Assembly: GCF_018873765.1 (NCBI RefSeq)
Contig: NC_057925.1
Location: 51,162,010 to 51,226,009, forward strand
Direction: 5' to 3'
Source of the DNA: Telopea speciosissima
Taxonomy: Eukaryota; Streptophyta; Magnoliopsida; Proteales; Proteaceae
Length of the DNA: 64,000 bases
Part shown: positions 12,245 through 23,471 of the stretch, piece by piece
How positions within the stretch are numbered: the first letter of the stretch is position 1
Layout of the letters: each line of letters opens with the position of its first letter
Program-made: the position numbers and the translations under genes
Notes under the pieces: generated by a model
What the model was told of the DNA's origin: nothing
The model's input: the letters and a program-made list of their open reading frames with translations, nothing else
Databases searched by the model: none

Positions 12245-12990
12245 CACCACGCCGCCATCTCCAATAGAAACACTAGCCATCGCACTGTCCCAGACAGCAC
12301 TGCAGCGAACTCGGTGAACCCCGAGAAGTCATAGCCAGGGGTCTCCACCAGGACATGAGCACCCAGGTCCCGGATACCCCCCTCACATACCTCCTGCTTA
12401 CACTCATGGAACAGTGTCGTCAGCGCCTGAGAACTCTGAAACTCTGCCACTGCCCGCTCGCCCGCCTCAACTAGCTCATCTGCATGACTCTGCCTCAAAG
12501 CACGGACCTCCTCCTCTGAGGCACGAAGTCTGATCGAGCTCTAGGTCACCTCCGCCGATGCCGCACTAAGCTCATCCGCCAAACTCCTCTCACGAGCCGT
12601 GTTGGCAGCCTTATGGCCCTGGAGCTCCCTCTCCAGACCCTGTACCTTGTGGGTTAGCTGAACCTCACGGAAAGCACGTCTGTCAAGTCAGAGCACATCC
12701 TCTGTAATACGATGGAAGACCTACAAACAACACCAACCCATAAGAGCCATACCAAGAGCAAGAAGGCCAGAAACACTAAATATAACAGATGAGAGAAGAA
12801 TAACTCACAGAAGCCATGTCAGGATAGAAGGCGTGCGTCAGAGAAGCATCACTAAGCTCCTGTAGGGCTGAACTCTCAGCTGGGAGCCTCCCCTTGTCCA
12901 GCCAATCCAGAGGTACGCCAGACCTGGTCAGTGTCGCACCTTCCCCAAGGTCCACCAACCATGAAGGTCCGATGACCACCAAGGTCCGAT
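12245..12990 (-). mobile_element. Antisense frame in the 3' region of gypsy element 1
   Basis: Read on the minus strand, this block has coding-like composition between two repeat arrays: first a segment with LDWLDKGRLPAESSALQELS, later a heptad-like stretch (ADELVEAGERAVAEFQSSQA) and a hydrophobic-rich end. Splice-like signals on the minus strand (GTGAGT near 12808, TTTGTAG near 12727) bound an apparent short intron. Antisense frames in the 3' region are known from Tat-lineage elements such as Grande; assigning this one to that class is inference. Not intact. Confidence 0.45.
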
Positions 12991-13275
12991 GACCACCAAA
13001 GTCCGTTGATCACCAAGGTCCGCCTACCACCAAGGTCTGCCAACCACCAAGGTCCGATGACTACCAAGGTTCGTTGACCACCAAGGTTCGATGACCACCA
13101 AGGTCCGATGACCACCAATGTCTGCCGATCGTCAAGGTCCGCCGACTGCCAAAGTCCGCCAACCACCAAAGTCCAAGTACAATGCCACCCAGGTCCACGG
13201 ACCACCGTCCACAGATCACCAAAGTCTGAGAACTATCAAGGCTCAAAACCACCAAGGTTGAACGACTACGAAGGC
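12950..13275 (+). repeat. Degenerate tandem repeat array, block 2
   Basis: About 17-20 units of the form ACCACCAAGGTCCGATG, clearly the same unit type as 11245-12035 but on the other side of the antisense frame. Either one array was split, or the unit spread by slippage. Confidence 0.8.
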
Positions 13276-13509
13276 CTATCAGCCATATATGAGTAATGAA
13301 GAGCAATACACAAAGGGGTGCAGATCCAACTACAACAGTGGCGGAGTCAGATTTGCTATACGTCATGGACAATGGCAAGAAAGGCTACTTACTTGAGTAG
13401 TAGTCCCCCAACGTCAAGCCACCAACCCAGGAGAGTGAATGCCAACCTGCAACCACCAACATACAAATCAGTCACGAAGGGTTACCTCGAAAAAAAAAAA
13501 AAAAAAGAG

Positions 13510-14480
13510 TACCAGTCCGTCAACCAACCAGGCACAGCGGCGCCAACCGCCAGGGGACGTCGGACAGGCATAGGGGCACCAACCGCCAGGGGAAGTCAGA
13601 CAGGCACAGGGGCGCCAACCGTCAGGGGACGTCGGATAAACACAAGGGCGCCAACCGCACAGGGGACGTCGGACCAAACAAAGGGCACCAACCGTGGGGG
13701 ACGTCGAACCACACAAGGGTGCCAACCCCTGGAAAAAGAAAGGAGAGATGAGAGATCGAAAAAAAAAAAAGGCCAAGAGGCCACGGTCGAAGGACCATGG
13801 GCGCCATCAACGGGCGTCAACTCAAGGAGAGAGAACGGAGCTAAGGGTCCACGTCCAAAGCATAGGCGCCAACCCTTGAAAAGTGTAAAAAAAAATAAAA
13901 AACAAAAGGAGATCCGTCAAGGGGCCACGACTAAAGGCCATGGGCGTCCACCCCTTGGGCATGAGAGAGAAGAGAGAAAAGAGACAGAAGGAGTGAAAAA
14001 AAAAAATGAAAAATCCATTAAGGGACCACGGCCAAAGGCCCTGGGCGTGAAGCCGTCAACAAAAAAAAATTAAATGGTGCCATCAATGGGAGTCATGTAT
14101 TCATGTGTGAGAAGACAAAGAGAGAAAAGAGGGAAAAGGAAAAGTAGGAGAGAGAAGGAAGAAAAGTAGGAAAGCGAAAAGAAGAAAAAGAAGAGAGAGG
14201 AGTGAAAAAAAAAATCAGGACCACGGCCAAAGGCCATGGGCGTGAAGCCGCCCCTAGGGCGTGGACTAAGGAGAGAGAAGAGAGAGAAGAAGGTGTGAAA
14301 AAAAAATTTACATTAAATGGCGCCATCAATGGGCGTCATGTACTCATGTGTGAGAAGACAAGGAGAGAGAAGAGGGAAAAGGAAAAGTAGGAGAGAGAAT
14401 GAAGAAAAGTAGGAAAGAGAAAAGAAGAAAAAGAATAAGAGAGAGAGAAGGAGAAAAAGTAAAAAAAAAAGGGGGGGGGG
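13510..14480 (+). repeat. Tandem and low-complexity purine-rich region
   Basis: 13530-13740 holds about six units of roughly 36 bp containing GCGCCAACCG and GGGGACGTCGGA. 13740-14480 alternates A-rich and GAGAGAAG runs with repeated words (CACGGCCAAAGGCC, GGGCGTGAAGCCG, GGCGCCATCAA). The block at 14085-14200 recurs at 14320-14440. All of it lies in the 3' part of gypsy element 1. Confidence 0.75.
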
Positions 14481-15016
14481 TTTTGACCTTAGCCGCGACC
14501 GAGCGACGCCAATAGGCGCGGATCGAAGCACCAAGCACGGACCTAGGGAACGGGCGCAGATCGGATCGGGGATTGAAGCAAGGTGCAGATCGGATCGTTG
14601 ATCCATGCAAAGCACAGATCGGATCGTGGATCAAAGCAGGAGGCAGATCGAAGGATGCCCGAATAGGAGCGGATCCAACAGGAGTGGCGTTAACGGGCGT
14701 GGACAGCCGAGCGGCGCCAACGGGCGTGGATGAGCATAAACAGGCCAAGGTACGAGCAAAGAACATGAGACCTAGGCATGGGCGACACGAACACAAGGAG
14801 GCGACAAGCTCATGACCGAGACCACGAACGTGATCAAGATCAAGATCAAGAATAAGCAACATTGAGAAGGTCAAGGTTGGACAAGCCACTGGGAAGGCTA
14901 ATGACTAATAGCCAAGAAAGGAAGAAACCAAAAGAGAGCAAGGGAGACAAAGCTCCAAAACAAAAATACGACGGATACTCTCTTGAGCACTCCGTTCAAA
15001 AAAAGTGGGGGGTAAA

Positions 15017-15606
15017 TGATGAACCACAAATCATCCCCATCAACCGGAAGACGCCACTTGTCCCTGAAAAGGAAGATCCATCTGGACACCCTCTCTCCTA
15101 AGGCTATGTACCCCAACAGGGTACCAGTGCAAGTTAGATTACACTACGTCAACAACAAGATGAACACCATCGCGAGGACTCCGGAACCTCCCTTACTACT
15201 TACGTAACTCACATGGACTCAAGAAGGATCTATCCCTCCGGAAAGATTTATCCATCCGGAAGGACAACCCTACTGGGACACTAAGTCTCACGGGAAGACA
15301 ACTAACCAGGGAGGAGCCCTGCTACTCAGGGACTCTATCCACTCCGTGATTCACTCTTCCATCTACGAAGAAGACTCCACATCAACTAGGAACTCTCCAC
15401 TCCGCCATGCACCGCTATAAAAGAGGAGGTATCTCACACCCTCAACCCATCTTGAATAATCTATATTCATCTGTTTGCTCAGGAGATCTCACTTTGGCAT
15501 CGGAGAGCCCTAGGTCAGAACCACACCGGTTCTCTCTGGTGACCCCTTAGCCCTTTTTGTAGGTGACGGCACTTGCATGACGGCTCGACGATTTCTTGAT
15601 GCAACA
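15017..15606 (+). repeat. 3' LTR of gypsy element 1
   Basis: Pairs with 4935-5542, with about 38 substitutions by eye (mostly C/T and G/A transitions) and one length difference in the GGAAGGATCTATCC reiteration. Preceded by the purine tract AGTGGGGGGTAAA. Confidence 0.95.
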
Positions 15607-15844
15607 GGTTTAATGCTAAAATCTATTCGAATTTATTTTCTTCAAATCCTAAATTATTTGGTGAAGATAAGGGCAATTTAATCAATTTTTTTTAAAAAAA
15701 AATTCTAACATTGTTAGTTTTAAATTAACGGAATGGATGCATTTATTATTTTTTTACAAAAGTAGGAGGTACACATACTTTTGCAAAATTGATGGATATT
15801 TCTGTAATTACGTGATACTTCAGGGGTGGTAGTGAAAAGTTTCC

Positions 15845-16541
15845 ATTTTTTTTTTAAATTAAAAAAAAAAAAACCTCTCAAATTCTGACTCTTGACTCCA
15901 CTGACCTTGTCGTCCCAAATGGACATGGTTTTTTTGGACGGTGCCAGACGCTGACCTGGCATATTCCTAATCTTGTTCTTGTCTTCCTCTCTCTCTCTCT
16001 TCCATGCTTTTGCAGAATCTGTCTCATATAAAATTTCTATATCCCACTTTCGAAATTTTCAAACCCATTTCTCCTGTGACTAAAGGAAAGGACCCCATTT
16101 CTCTTCCCCTGCCGTCCTTTTCTGCAACTCTTTTACCTTTCTTAGCCATAGTGGGTAACCTGTACAACCCAAAAAAGAAAAAAGCTATATTTACTCTTTC
16201 ATGAATGCTTCAAAGCTGCTTTCCTTACTTGCCGCAGGTAAATTACTTGCTGTTTCCTCGAGAGCTTCACCCGGATCAACAGCGTTTCTCTCTTGGGTCA
16301 TCGTCCCTCTTTGTCTTCTCGGCTTAGAGGCTTCTCTCTAGGGTTTTGACCCTTTTGGCCTTTGTTATTATGGTTGCAGATGCCTAGGAGGAACCGTCGT
16401 TGATTCTGCCTGTTGCTTTTGTTATTAGTTCTGTTGGGTTCGAGGGTTTTTCTTGTTGGAGATTCCTGAATATTCCTCCGATCCTTCCATGATTAGTAGG
16501 GTTTATGTCGTTGTTCCCTAGCTCTTCGAAGGCGCTTTCAG
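15845..16541 (+). promoter_or_regulatory. Probable promoter and 5'UTR exon of the WEB-family gene
   Basis: A CT-rich tract (15985-16002) is followed by T/C-rich leader sequence without long frames, ending TTTCAG|GTATGT at 16541/16542, a strong splice donor. An acceptor ATCTCAGCAG lies at 19141-19150, just before the start codon at 19191, so a 5'UTR intron of about 2.6 kb is likely. Boundaries upstream of the donor are a guess. Confidence 0.4.
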
Positions 16542-17903
16542 GTATGTTTTTTGTGTATTGCATCCTTATCTAGCTTCTCTCGTTCTTTGTTTTTGATTGA
16601 TGCCGTTTCCCTTGTTTCTCTTTTCCCTGTTTTTCCTCTGCATGGCATATTTTTTACGTTATAGCAACTCTATAAGTTTCCATGTTTATATTACTCTGCA
16701 ACTCTGAAATTTCCGACTAAAATCCTCTATCTATTGGGTATGCCTGAGATGCTTTAAAGATTGAATGACATGCTGAAGACCAATACGTTGTACTTTGTAT
16801 TTGTTCCCTTTTAGGCAGTTTAATGGAGTTAATTGGGTATTGATATATTTTCGTATTCCTGCAACTTAATTGGAAAAAGATACATAAAAATACATTAATG
16901 TTGAGAGATTTGAAATTTATTACGGAAGTGTATAACAAAGGCGATCAACCTGCTAATCTAAGGTCGAGTATAAGGGTAGCAGAAGTACTAATTTGTGGGT
17001 TTGGGCACAAACCACATGAATCGCCAGGGATCCTCAATCGAGCTGAGGATCGGATTTGAGGACTTGTAAACGACATAAGCTATTGTCAATCCTTCAAGGA
17101 GTCTCCCGGATTTTGGTTTGTACTTTCTACTTTCTAGGCTAGGGGCTGGTGCTTCTTATATTTTATCCTTTCCTTCACCCTCCTATTACCGTGGCCTATT
17201 GTTGAGTGATCTATTCTCGAACCTCATTTGATACATGTACTTTCATTTATACTAATACTAAAAGGTATTTGGGTCTCAGTACTAAATACTTTGTTACTAT
17301 TATGCTATTGTCAAAGTATCCTATCATAGCACCTTGGGAGATCCTGAACATAAATAACTAGGTGGATCAAATATTATGTTGTTTGAGACTATGGATATTG
17401 CATAAATTTCTGGCAATATTTTTTATTTTATCACTTGCATGGGAATTGGAGGAACCATCTTGCTGAGGCCGGGAAGGGTTAATCTTTAGTGCTGGATATG
17501 GGAAAATAGGGTAGCATTCTGTTTCATGAAACTCCTTTTATTCATCTTTGAGTTACAACTGAGAAGAATACATTTAATATGGTAACAGTTTAATTTTGCT
17601 TCTTGTTAATGAATGGGGTAGTGGTATGGAGCTAGTCTTTGTTAAAGGGCTGGGGTTGGTGGGGGTTGGAGTGCCATTCTGGTTGCTTTGATCAAGGATT
17701 GTTCTGTGTTTAGAATATGAAATATTGTATTCTCATGTTTCATTGTAGTTCTCCTACCATTTATGATTTCATCTAGATTAAATTCTTAACTTAAATATTA
17801 AACCCAAATCCTCCATGCTTGTTATTGGGTAGCGATTCCAAAAATTTGCTACTATTTGTGAAGTCAGATCCTATGTAGGAGATTATACAGAGATGCCTGA
17901 TAA

Positions 17904-18820
17904 TGTGCATACAAGGGATATTCAGACACTGCAACTGGGATACTTGGGATGTTTTTGTAACTAAATGATCCAGTGTAATGGCAAAAATATCCTTTGCAAT
18001 GATGTCTGTATACTGTAGCATTCCAATTTGTTTTTCTCAGGTCCAGATTCGCCGTGATGTTTTTTAATGTATTTGTTATCATTTGGATCTCTGTGTAGTT
18101 ACACGGGACTGTAACAGTTCGGACCATTGCTATCTAATAGATGAGTGGATGGGTTGATCTTTTTGCAATTCTGGCTTTTAACATCTGGTCCATTTCAATC
18201 TATATCAGTTTTTCCTTGGAATTATCTGATAGTGACTTCAATCCTTTGTGGGGAAAGTTTGGTATTTGAACCTCCACATCCAGGAAAATGCGAGATAAAC
18301 TTAACTCTTGGTATCCTTCAGAGAAAGCAAAGGACCTAATCCTGATCTGATCAATGTGCATACAAAGGATATTTGGTCTGTGTACATAGGATACTTGGGA
18401 TGTTTTGTAACTAAATAGTCTAGTGTAATGGTTAAAATATCCTTTGCAATGATGTCAGTAGACTGTAGCATTCCAATTTGCTTTCCTGAGGTCAAGATTC
18501 ACCATAATATTGTTTAAAGAATTTGTTATCATTTGGGTCTCAGGGTAGTTACAAGAGGGTGTAACAGATCAGATCATTGCTATCTATTAGGTGAGTGGAT
18601 GGGTTGATGTTTTGTAAGTCAGGCTTTTGCCTCTGGATATTCATTTCTTTATACCATCTGATCCATTCCAATCTAGCTCAGTATTTCCTTGCAATTATCT
18701 ATCCTGATTCAATCCTTGAGGGGAAGAGTTTGGTATTTAAACCTCCACATCCAAGACTATGTGAGAGAATTTGTGTATCTTGTATCCTTCAGAGAAGGCA
18801 AAGAAGGGCCTAACTTCTTG
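17904..18820 (+). repeat. Tandem duplication, two copies of about 450 bp
   Basis: Copy 1 (17904-18354) and copy 2 (18355-18820) share long blocks in the same order: TGTGCATACAA, GATACTTGGGATGTTTT, AATATCCTTTGCAATGATGT, GAGTGGATGGGTTGAT, TTTGGTATTT and ATCCTTCAGAGAA. Identity is about 75-80% by eye. It lies inside the probable 5'UTR intron. Confidence 0.85.
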
Positions 18821-19437
18821 GATTCACTATTTGAAATTAGAGAAATCTTCTTTCCCTTAATTTCTGGCTTTCTTACTCCTAATAAAATTTGAAGTCTCTA
18901 ACAAAAAACAAGAAAAATGAAACATACAGGTTTCTTGAAATGCTTCCTTATCCTCTATTTGGATTTTATTCCTTAGCAGATAAATTACTCAAACTTCTTT
19001 GTCTAACAATAAGCTGATTTTACTTTGCTCATTAGCATCCAGATGTTGAAGTGCACTTGTTGTATTCTAGGTTAATGCCCCCCACCCTTTCTTTGCTGTG
19101 CCTTCCATAGTAGCTTGGTGATATGTCATTTTTTTAACCTATCTCAGCAGGTGGACACTGGAGGTGAAAACATTAACATAGAAGGGCATTATGGGTGTGA
19201 AAGCTCGCCAAAATGCAACAGACTCTCCAAGAGCAGAGGTGGGAGAGATAGACACTAGGACACCATTCCAATCAGTCAAAGCTGCAGTCAGCTTGTTCGG
19301 TGAAGGAGCCTTTTCAAAGGAGAAACCTGCCTTTAAAAAATCAAATTCTTTTTCTGCAGAGGTATTTCTTACACTTATTAGCTAGATATAGAGAACTTCA
19401 CACAAACTTCATGGGTATTTCTTATATCAAGTAGTTA

Positions 19438-19603
19438 GAAAGAAAATATGAACAAATGAACGATGAAATATCTAAGACGTAAGATCGTAAGTGGGACCCT
19501 TCCACTATTTGATAGAAAGGGAAAGAAAATATGAATAAATGGACGATGAAATATCTAAGGCGTAAGGTAGTAAGTGGGACCCTTCCACTATTTGATAGAA
19601 AGG
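19438..19603 (+). repeat. Tandem duplication, 2 x 83 bp
   Basis: GAAAGAAAATATGAA starts at 19438 and again at 19521. The shared end CCACTATTTGATAGAAAGGG closes both units. About five differences. It lies in the intron of the WEB-family gene. Confidence 0.9.
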
Positions 19604-20497
19604 GCTCACCATTTTGGTCAGAAAACAAAAATGCCCAATTGATTGTTCTTATGTTTGATGCCATGGTTACTTTGGCTTCTCACCAAGACAATGTCAGCCA
19701 TTAGAAAATTTGGAGGGTGCCTATGACAACTCTAGACGATAATATGACAACTGATTGTTAGTTGGGTTATGACACTCAAATCTCTCTCCACTTCCAACCC
19801 CCCTGGTTATCACTATATTATTATAGAGGCAGCTTACGTCTTTTAAACCCAATCCAACAGATGGGTGAAAGACGTGTAACTGTAAGATCAAACCTAGATA
19901 GTCTATAATCATGTTACCTCTAGGGCCATTTTGCTAGGCTGGCAAAATGGCCTGCTTTATATCTGAATTGTGGCAGACCACCTGGCAGCCAAATTTGGTG
20001 TATGTACCCCACAGCCCCCATAAACCTACAAAAATTTTCAGTCCTATCCAAATTATACAACAGGGAAAAAACTAAGGTCAAAATAATTGTTAAAAAGTCA
20101 CAAGAGCCAAACATATGGACTGTTGAAAATATACTAGAAAAATCCACGACAAGTTGGTCAGACGATTGAGTTTGACCATCAAATTTTACCTGGATCTAAT
20201 TCAAGATGGGCCCTTCCTATCCATATGGTTGGAAATTGCCATGTCACATGCCAAATGGTGAAAATTGGATGGACCATTGTGCTAAGTAAAACATCCGTAG
20301 TGCTAACCTTTGCTGTTTTGTTTTAAAAATAAGTTCAAATTTTTAGAAATTACTTTTCTAGTGTGGGATTTTCTTTTGTGATATTTATAAATTACGTAAA
20401 TTCATTTGAAGTGAAACCTAAGCTTCCTTGACACTCTCTCTCCTCCCTAACTACGTGGGTCCCTTGTGGGCACCGATTAGTGTGGTGTGGGAGATCC

Positions 20498-20521
20498 CCC
20501 CCCCCCCCACACACACACACA
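20498..20521 (+). repeat. Poly-C plus (CA)n simple repeat
   Basis: About 12 C followed by six CA units, inside the WEB-family intron. Confidence 0.9.
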
Positions 20522-22856
20522 CTGGCAGCGTCGGAAACCCTCTCCCAGAAATGATTTCTGCTTATGATCATATGATGCATCATGCTTTTGGACGGTTGGA
20601 GCTTCATAATTCTAGAAGCTAATGTTTTAAGGTAACAGTGAGTGTAAATTAGATGTGGATTTATTGGAATAAAGTCCTATAATGATGAGTCAATTCCTGT
20701 TGCTCTTTGAAGTTCAACTTCCACTAATTAGGTGGAGATTACAACTTCGAGTAATCAAGGTCAGAAGGCAAGGCCTGAATTTCCATTTTACAGATATGAT
20801 ATATCCAGTCTCAACTGTAAAATAGGAAGTTTGTGGTTGGCTGGGTGCCAATGGTTCAAACAGTGTTCAGAAGAATCTTAGAAATACACGTAATGCATTG
20901 ACTTCTATGTCATGACATATTTCTAATATCTGTGCTTCCAATTTCTTTTTGTTTTGCCAGAGGGTATTGGCAAAAGAGACACAACTTCATCTGGCCCAGA
21001 AAGAGCTCAAGAAGCTGAAGGAACAGTTTAAAAATGCTGAAACCACCGAGGCCCAAGCATTTGCTGAACTTGAAAGGCCCAAAAAAAGGGTCGAGGATTT
21101 AACCAACAAATTGAAAAGTGTAAAAGATTCCAAGGAGTCGGCAATTAAGGCGACAGAAGTGGCGAAGAACCAAGCAAAGCAACTGGAGGAAGCAAACTCT
21201 GGCTGCCCTGTTGAAACTGACGGTGCTTGGAGACAGGAGTTGGATAAAGCCAGAGAACAGTATGCAGCCACCATTTCTGAACTTGATGCTGCCAAACAAG
21301 AACTCAGGAAATTCCGTCAGGAATTTGACTCATCCGTGGAAGAAAAATCTGCTGCATTCCACCAACCAGCAGAAGCTGAAGTCACAGCCAAGGCTAATGC
21401 AGAGAAGGCTGCTGAACTGTCAAAGGAGATTGCAGCCACACAAGAATCACTTGGGCATGTGAAGCTGGCTTCTTTGCAAGCCCAGCAGGAGCAAGAAAAG
21501 ACTCTTGAGGAAAAAAATGTCCAAAGGCAGTCTTATAGAGCTGCCCTGGAAGAAGCACAGAAGAAACTGCTATCTTTGAAGAAAGAGTTTGATCCTGAAA
21601 TCACCAGGAATCTTGAAGGTAAGCTTGCTGAAACAGCTGCTGAGATTGGGGCTTGACAAAAGGAGATGGAAAATGCCCGCGCTTCTGATCTGGATTCTGT
21701 AAGAACTGTGACTTAAGAGCTTGATGGTGCTAAAGAGGTATTGCAAAAAGTGGCAGAAGAAGAAAGCACTCTTAGGAGCTTGGTGGAGTCCCTTAAAGTG
21801 GAGCTGGAAGCAGTGAAGAAGGAACATGCTGAACTAAAAGAGAAGGAAGCAGAAACCGAATCTATTGCTGGGAGCTTGCATGTCAAGCTCCAGAAAAGTA
21901 AGGGTGAGCTTGAGGCAGCCCTTACTGAAGAATCTAAAGCCAAAGGTGCTTCTGATGAGCTGATCTCTACCCTCCAACAGCTATCGTCAGAATCTGAAAA
22001 TGCAAGAAAGGAGGCAGAAGAAACGAAGAGCAATGTTGAAGCGCTAAAGAAAGAAGCCGAAGCCACCCGGACTGCCCTGGAAGGAGCGGAAACGGCACTA
22101 CAAATTGCACTGAAAGAGGCAGAAGAAGCAAAGGCAGCAGAGGCAATGGCCCTTGATCAGATTAAGTTATTGTCTGAAAGAACAAACGCAACTCGTGCTT
22201 CAACATCAGAATCTGGTGCAATGATCACAATCTCACAGGAGGAATTTGAGTCTTTTAGCCGGAAAGTTGAGGAATCTGATAAATTGGCTGAAATGAAAGT
22301 AGCAGCTGCAATGGCTCAGGTGGAAGCAGTAAAGGCTGGTGAGAATGAAGCACTAAAGAGGTTGGAGGCAGGCCAGAAGGAGATTGAGGAGATGAAGGCT
22401 GCAACAGAGGTGGCTTTGAAGAGGGCAGAGATGGCAGAGGCAGCAAAGAGGGCTGTTGAGGGAGGGCTACTGAGGTGGCGTGAAAGGGAGCAAAAGAAAT
22501 CTGCTGAAGCTGCTACTAGAATTCTTGATTCAGAGGTTTCTGCACTTTCATCGACACAAAACGCCATGGTTCAGAAGCAGAACCTACCAGAGAAGGTTGT
22601 TGGCGTCCGTAAGCTGGATAAAGAAAAGACATCTGTCTCAAAGAAGGTACTGTTGTCCAATCTCAGTGGTATCTTCCATAGGAAGAAGAAGTATGTTGAG
22701 GGTGGGTCTCACTCTTACCTCCCTGGGGAGAAACTCGTGTGATTTTAGTTTTGATTTTTTTTTGTTTTTGGTGTTTTTATGGTTTGCTGATGACTTGTGC
22801 AAGTGTGAATGATGTGAGGGGGAAGAAGGGAGACAAAGAATAAGTGATAGAAAAAA

Positions 22857-22886
22857 AAAGGGGGGGAGGGGGAGGGGGAGGGGGAA
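22857..22886 (+). repeat. Purine simple repeat (GGGGGA)n
   Basis: G-rich run with regular A spacing, about 115 bp past the WEB-family stop codon, probably in its 3'UTR. Such a tract could form a G-quadruplex in the transcript. Confidence 0.85.
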
Positions 22887-23093
22887 GAGAAAAACACCTC
22901 CATGACTTGGTTCTGTATATTCTAGTTCTAGAACACTAGTATATATGTTCTTTCTTTTTTATGTTAATATCTGGAAGGGTAAAACTATTAATAAGACCAA
23001 GTTCTGAAGTAGAGAAAGAAGGCCTTTCAGTGGCAGATGGTTTTTGTGATCGACTCATATCCTTTACAAGGAAAGAACTTGTGGAGAATTTTG

Positions 23094-23471
23094 GAAACTG
23101 TGAGTATTGAAGGGTTCTTTAGTCTACCTCATGTCCTGAAAGAGCAGCCCCTTTAACTTCTTTAGTCTCTATTTGGTTGCAAGGAAATGGAAGTGAAGTG
23201 AAAATTTTCAAACCTAAAAATGTGGACTTTTTCTACAATTGCTCGGGTGTGAATTCATTTAGGTTGGATGAACCCTTTACTGTGGATGAAGGAATAGGAA
23301 AGATGTTCCAGAACATGATGAACTATAATGGTGTTAATTTTTAGGTTTGAAAGTTTTTACTTCACTTCCTTTTAATTTCCTTGCAACCAACAGGGACTAA
23401 AGAAGTTAAAAGGGACTGCTCTTTCCGGACATGAGGTTGACTAAAGAACCCTACAATACTACTCACAGTTT
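23094..23471. mobile_element. Foldback MITE with about 130-bp arms
   Basis: The left arm 23094-23222 (AAACTGTGAGTA, GGGTTCTTTAGTC, CTTCTTTAGTC, TTGCAAGGAAAT, TTTCAAACCTAAAAAT) returns inverted at 23338-23471, with a loop of about 115 bp. Arm identity is about 85% by eye. No clear target-site duplication and no coding capacity, so the superfamily is not assigned. Confidence 0.8.

Larger units (their letters stand above)
4935..15606 (+). mobile_element. Tat-lineage Ty3/gypsy LTR retrotransposon (broken)
   Basis: The ends are TGATGAACC and GCAACA, flanked by identical GGTTT at 4930-4934 and 15607-15611. In order it holds a 608-bp LTR, a primer-binding-like site just after it (about 5545-5565), gag, an aspartic protease, a short reverse transcriptase flank, RNase H including an extra archaeal-type domain, an integrase tail, a long repetitive 3' region with an antisense frame, a polypurine tract (15004-15016) and a 590-bp LTR. 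The extra RNase H domain and the long 3' region are Tat-lineage traits. It is broken: I estimate half a dozen or more interruptions plus missing pol sections. The two LTRs differ at about 38 of 590 sites by eye, i.e. 2-3 million years at 1.3e-8 substitutions per site per year. A solo LTR sits inside it. Confidence 0.95.
4274..15844. mobile_element. Mutator-like (MULE) element split by a gypsy element
   Basis: About 200 bp at 4274-4480 reappear inverted at 15640-15844. Both arms begin GGAAA, and both carry the blocks AATTACAxAAATATC and TACCTCCTA in the same order. Long terminal inverted repeats of this kind, with AT-rich 9-bp duplications, are typical of Mutator-like elements. The possible duplication (ATTTTTTGG at 4265-4273 against ATTTTTTTT at 15845-15853) matches 7 of 9 in low-complexity sequence and is weak. 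Without the later gypsy insertion the element would be about 0.9 kb. It carries no transposase; the interior (4480-4930) is leader-like filler. The two arms are roughly 75-80% alike by eye, so it is old. Confidence 0.65.
19191..22742 (+). pseudogene. WEB-family (DUF827) coiled-coil protein gene with two in-frame stops
   Basis: Exon 1 is 19191-19361 (57 codons, MGVKARQNATDSPRAEVGEI onward, with the family block TPFQSVKAAVSLFGEG). The donor GTATTT is at 19362, the intron is 1.6 kb, and the acceptor TTTTGCCAG is at 20960. Exon 2 is 20961-22742, phase 0, and resumes RVLAKETQLHLAQKELKKLK. The product would be about 650 residues, almost entirely heptad coiled coil, ending in the family tail LSGIFHRKKK and SYLPGEKLV. 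The WEB family (with WEB1/PMI2) acts in blue-light chloroplast movement; members like this one are mostly uncharacterised, so function is inferred by family only. The single exon-2 frame is interrupted by TGA at 21654-21656 (codon 289) and TAA at 21714-21716 (codon 309), both where relatives, as I recall them, have leucine. It is therefore a young pseudogene, a null allele, or contains assembly errors. The truncated product would be 288 residues. Confidence 0.88.

Noticed and set aside
12950-13275. Centromeric-type satellite
   Set aside because: Unit too short and array too small, and it lies wholly inside an LTR element.
21654-21716. Stop-codon recoding or selenocysteine in the WEB-family gene
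   Set aside because: Land plants lack the selenocysteine system, and two different stop codons are involved; mutation or sequence error is simpler.
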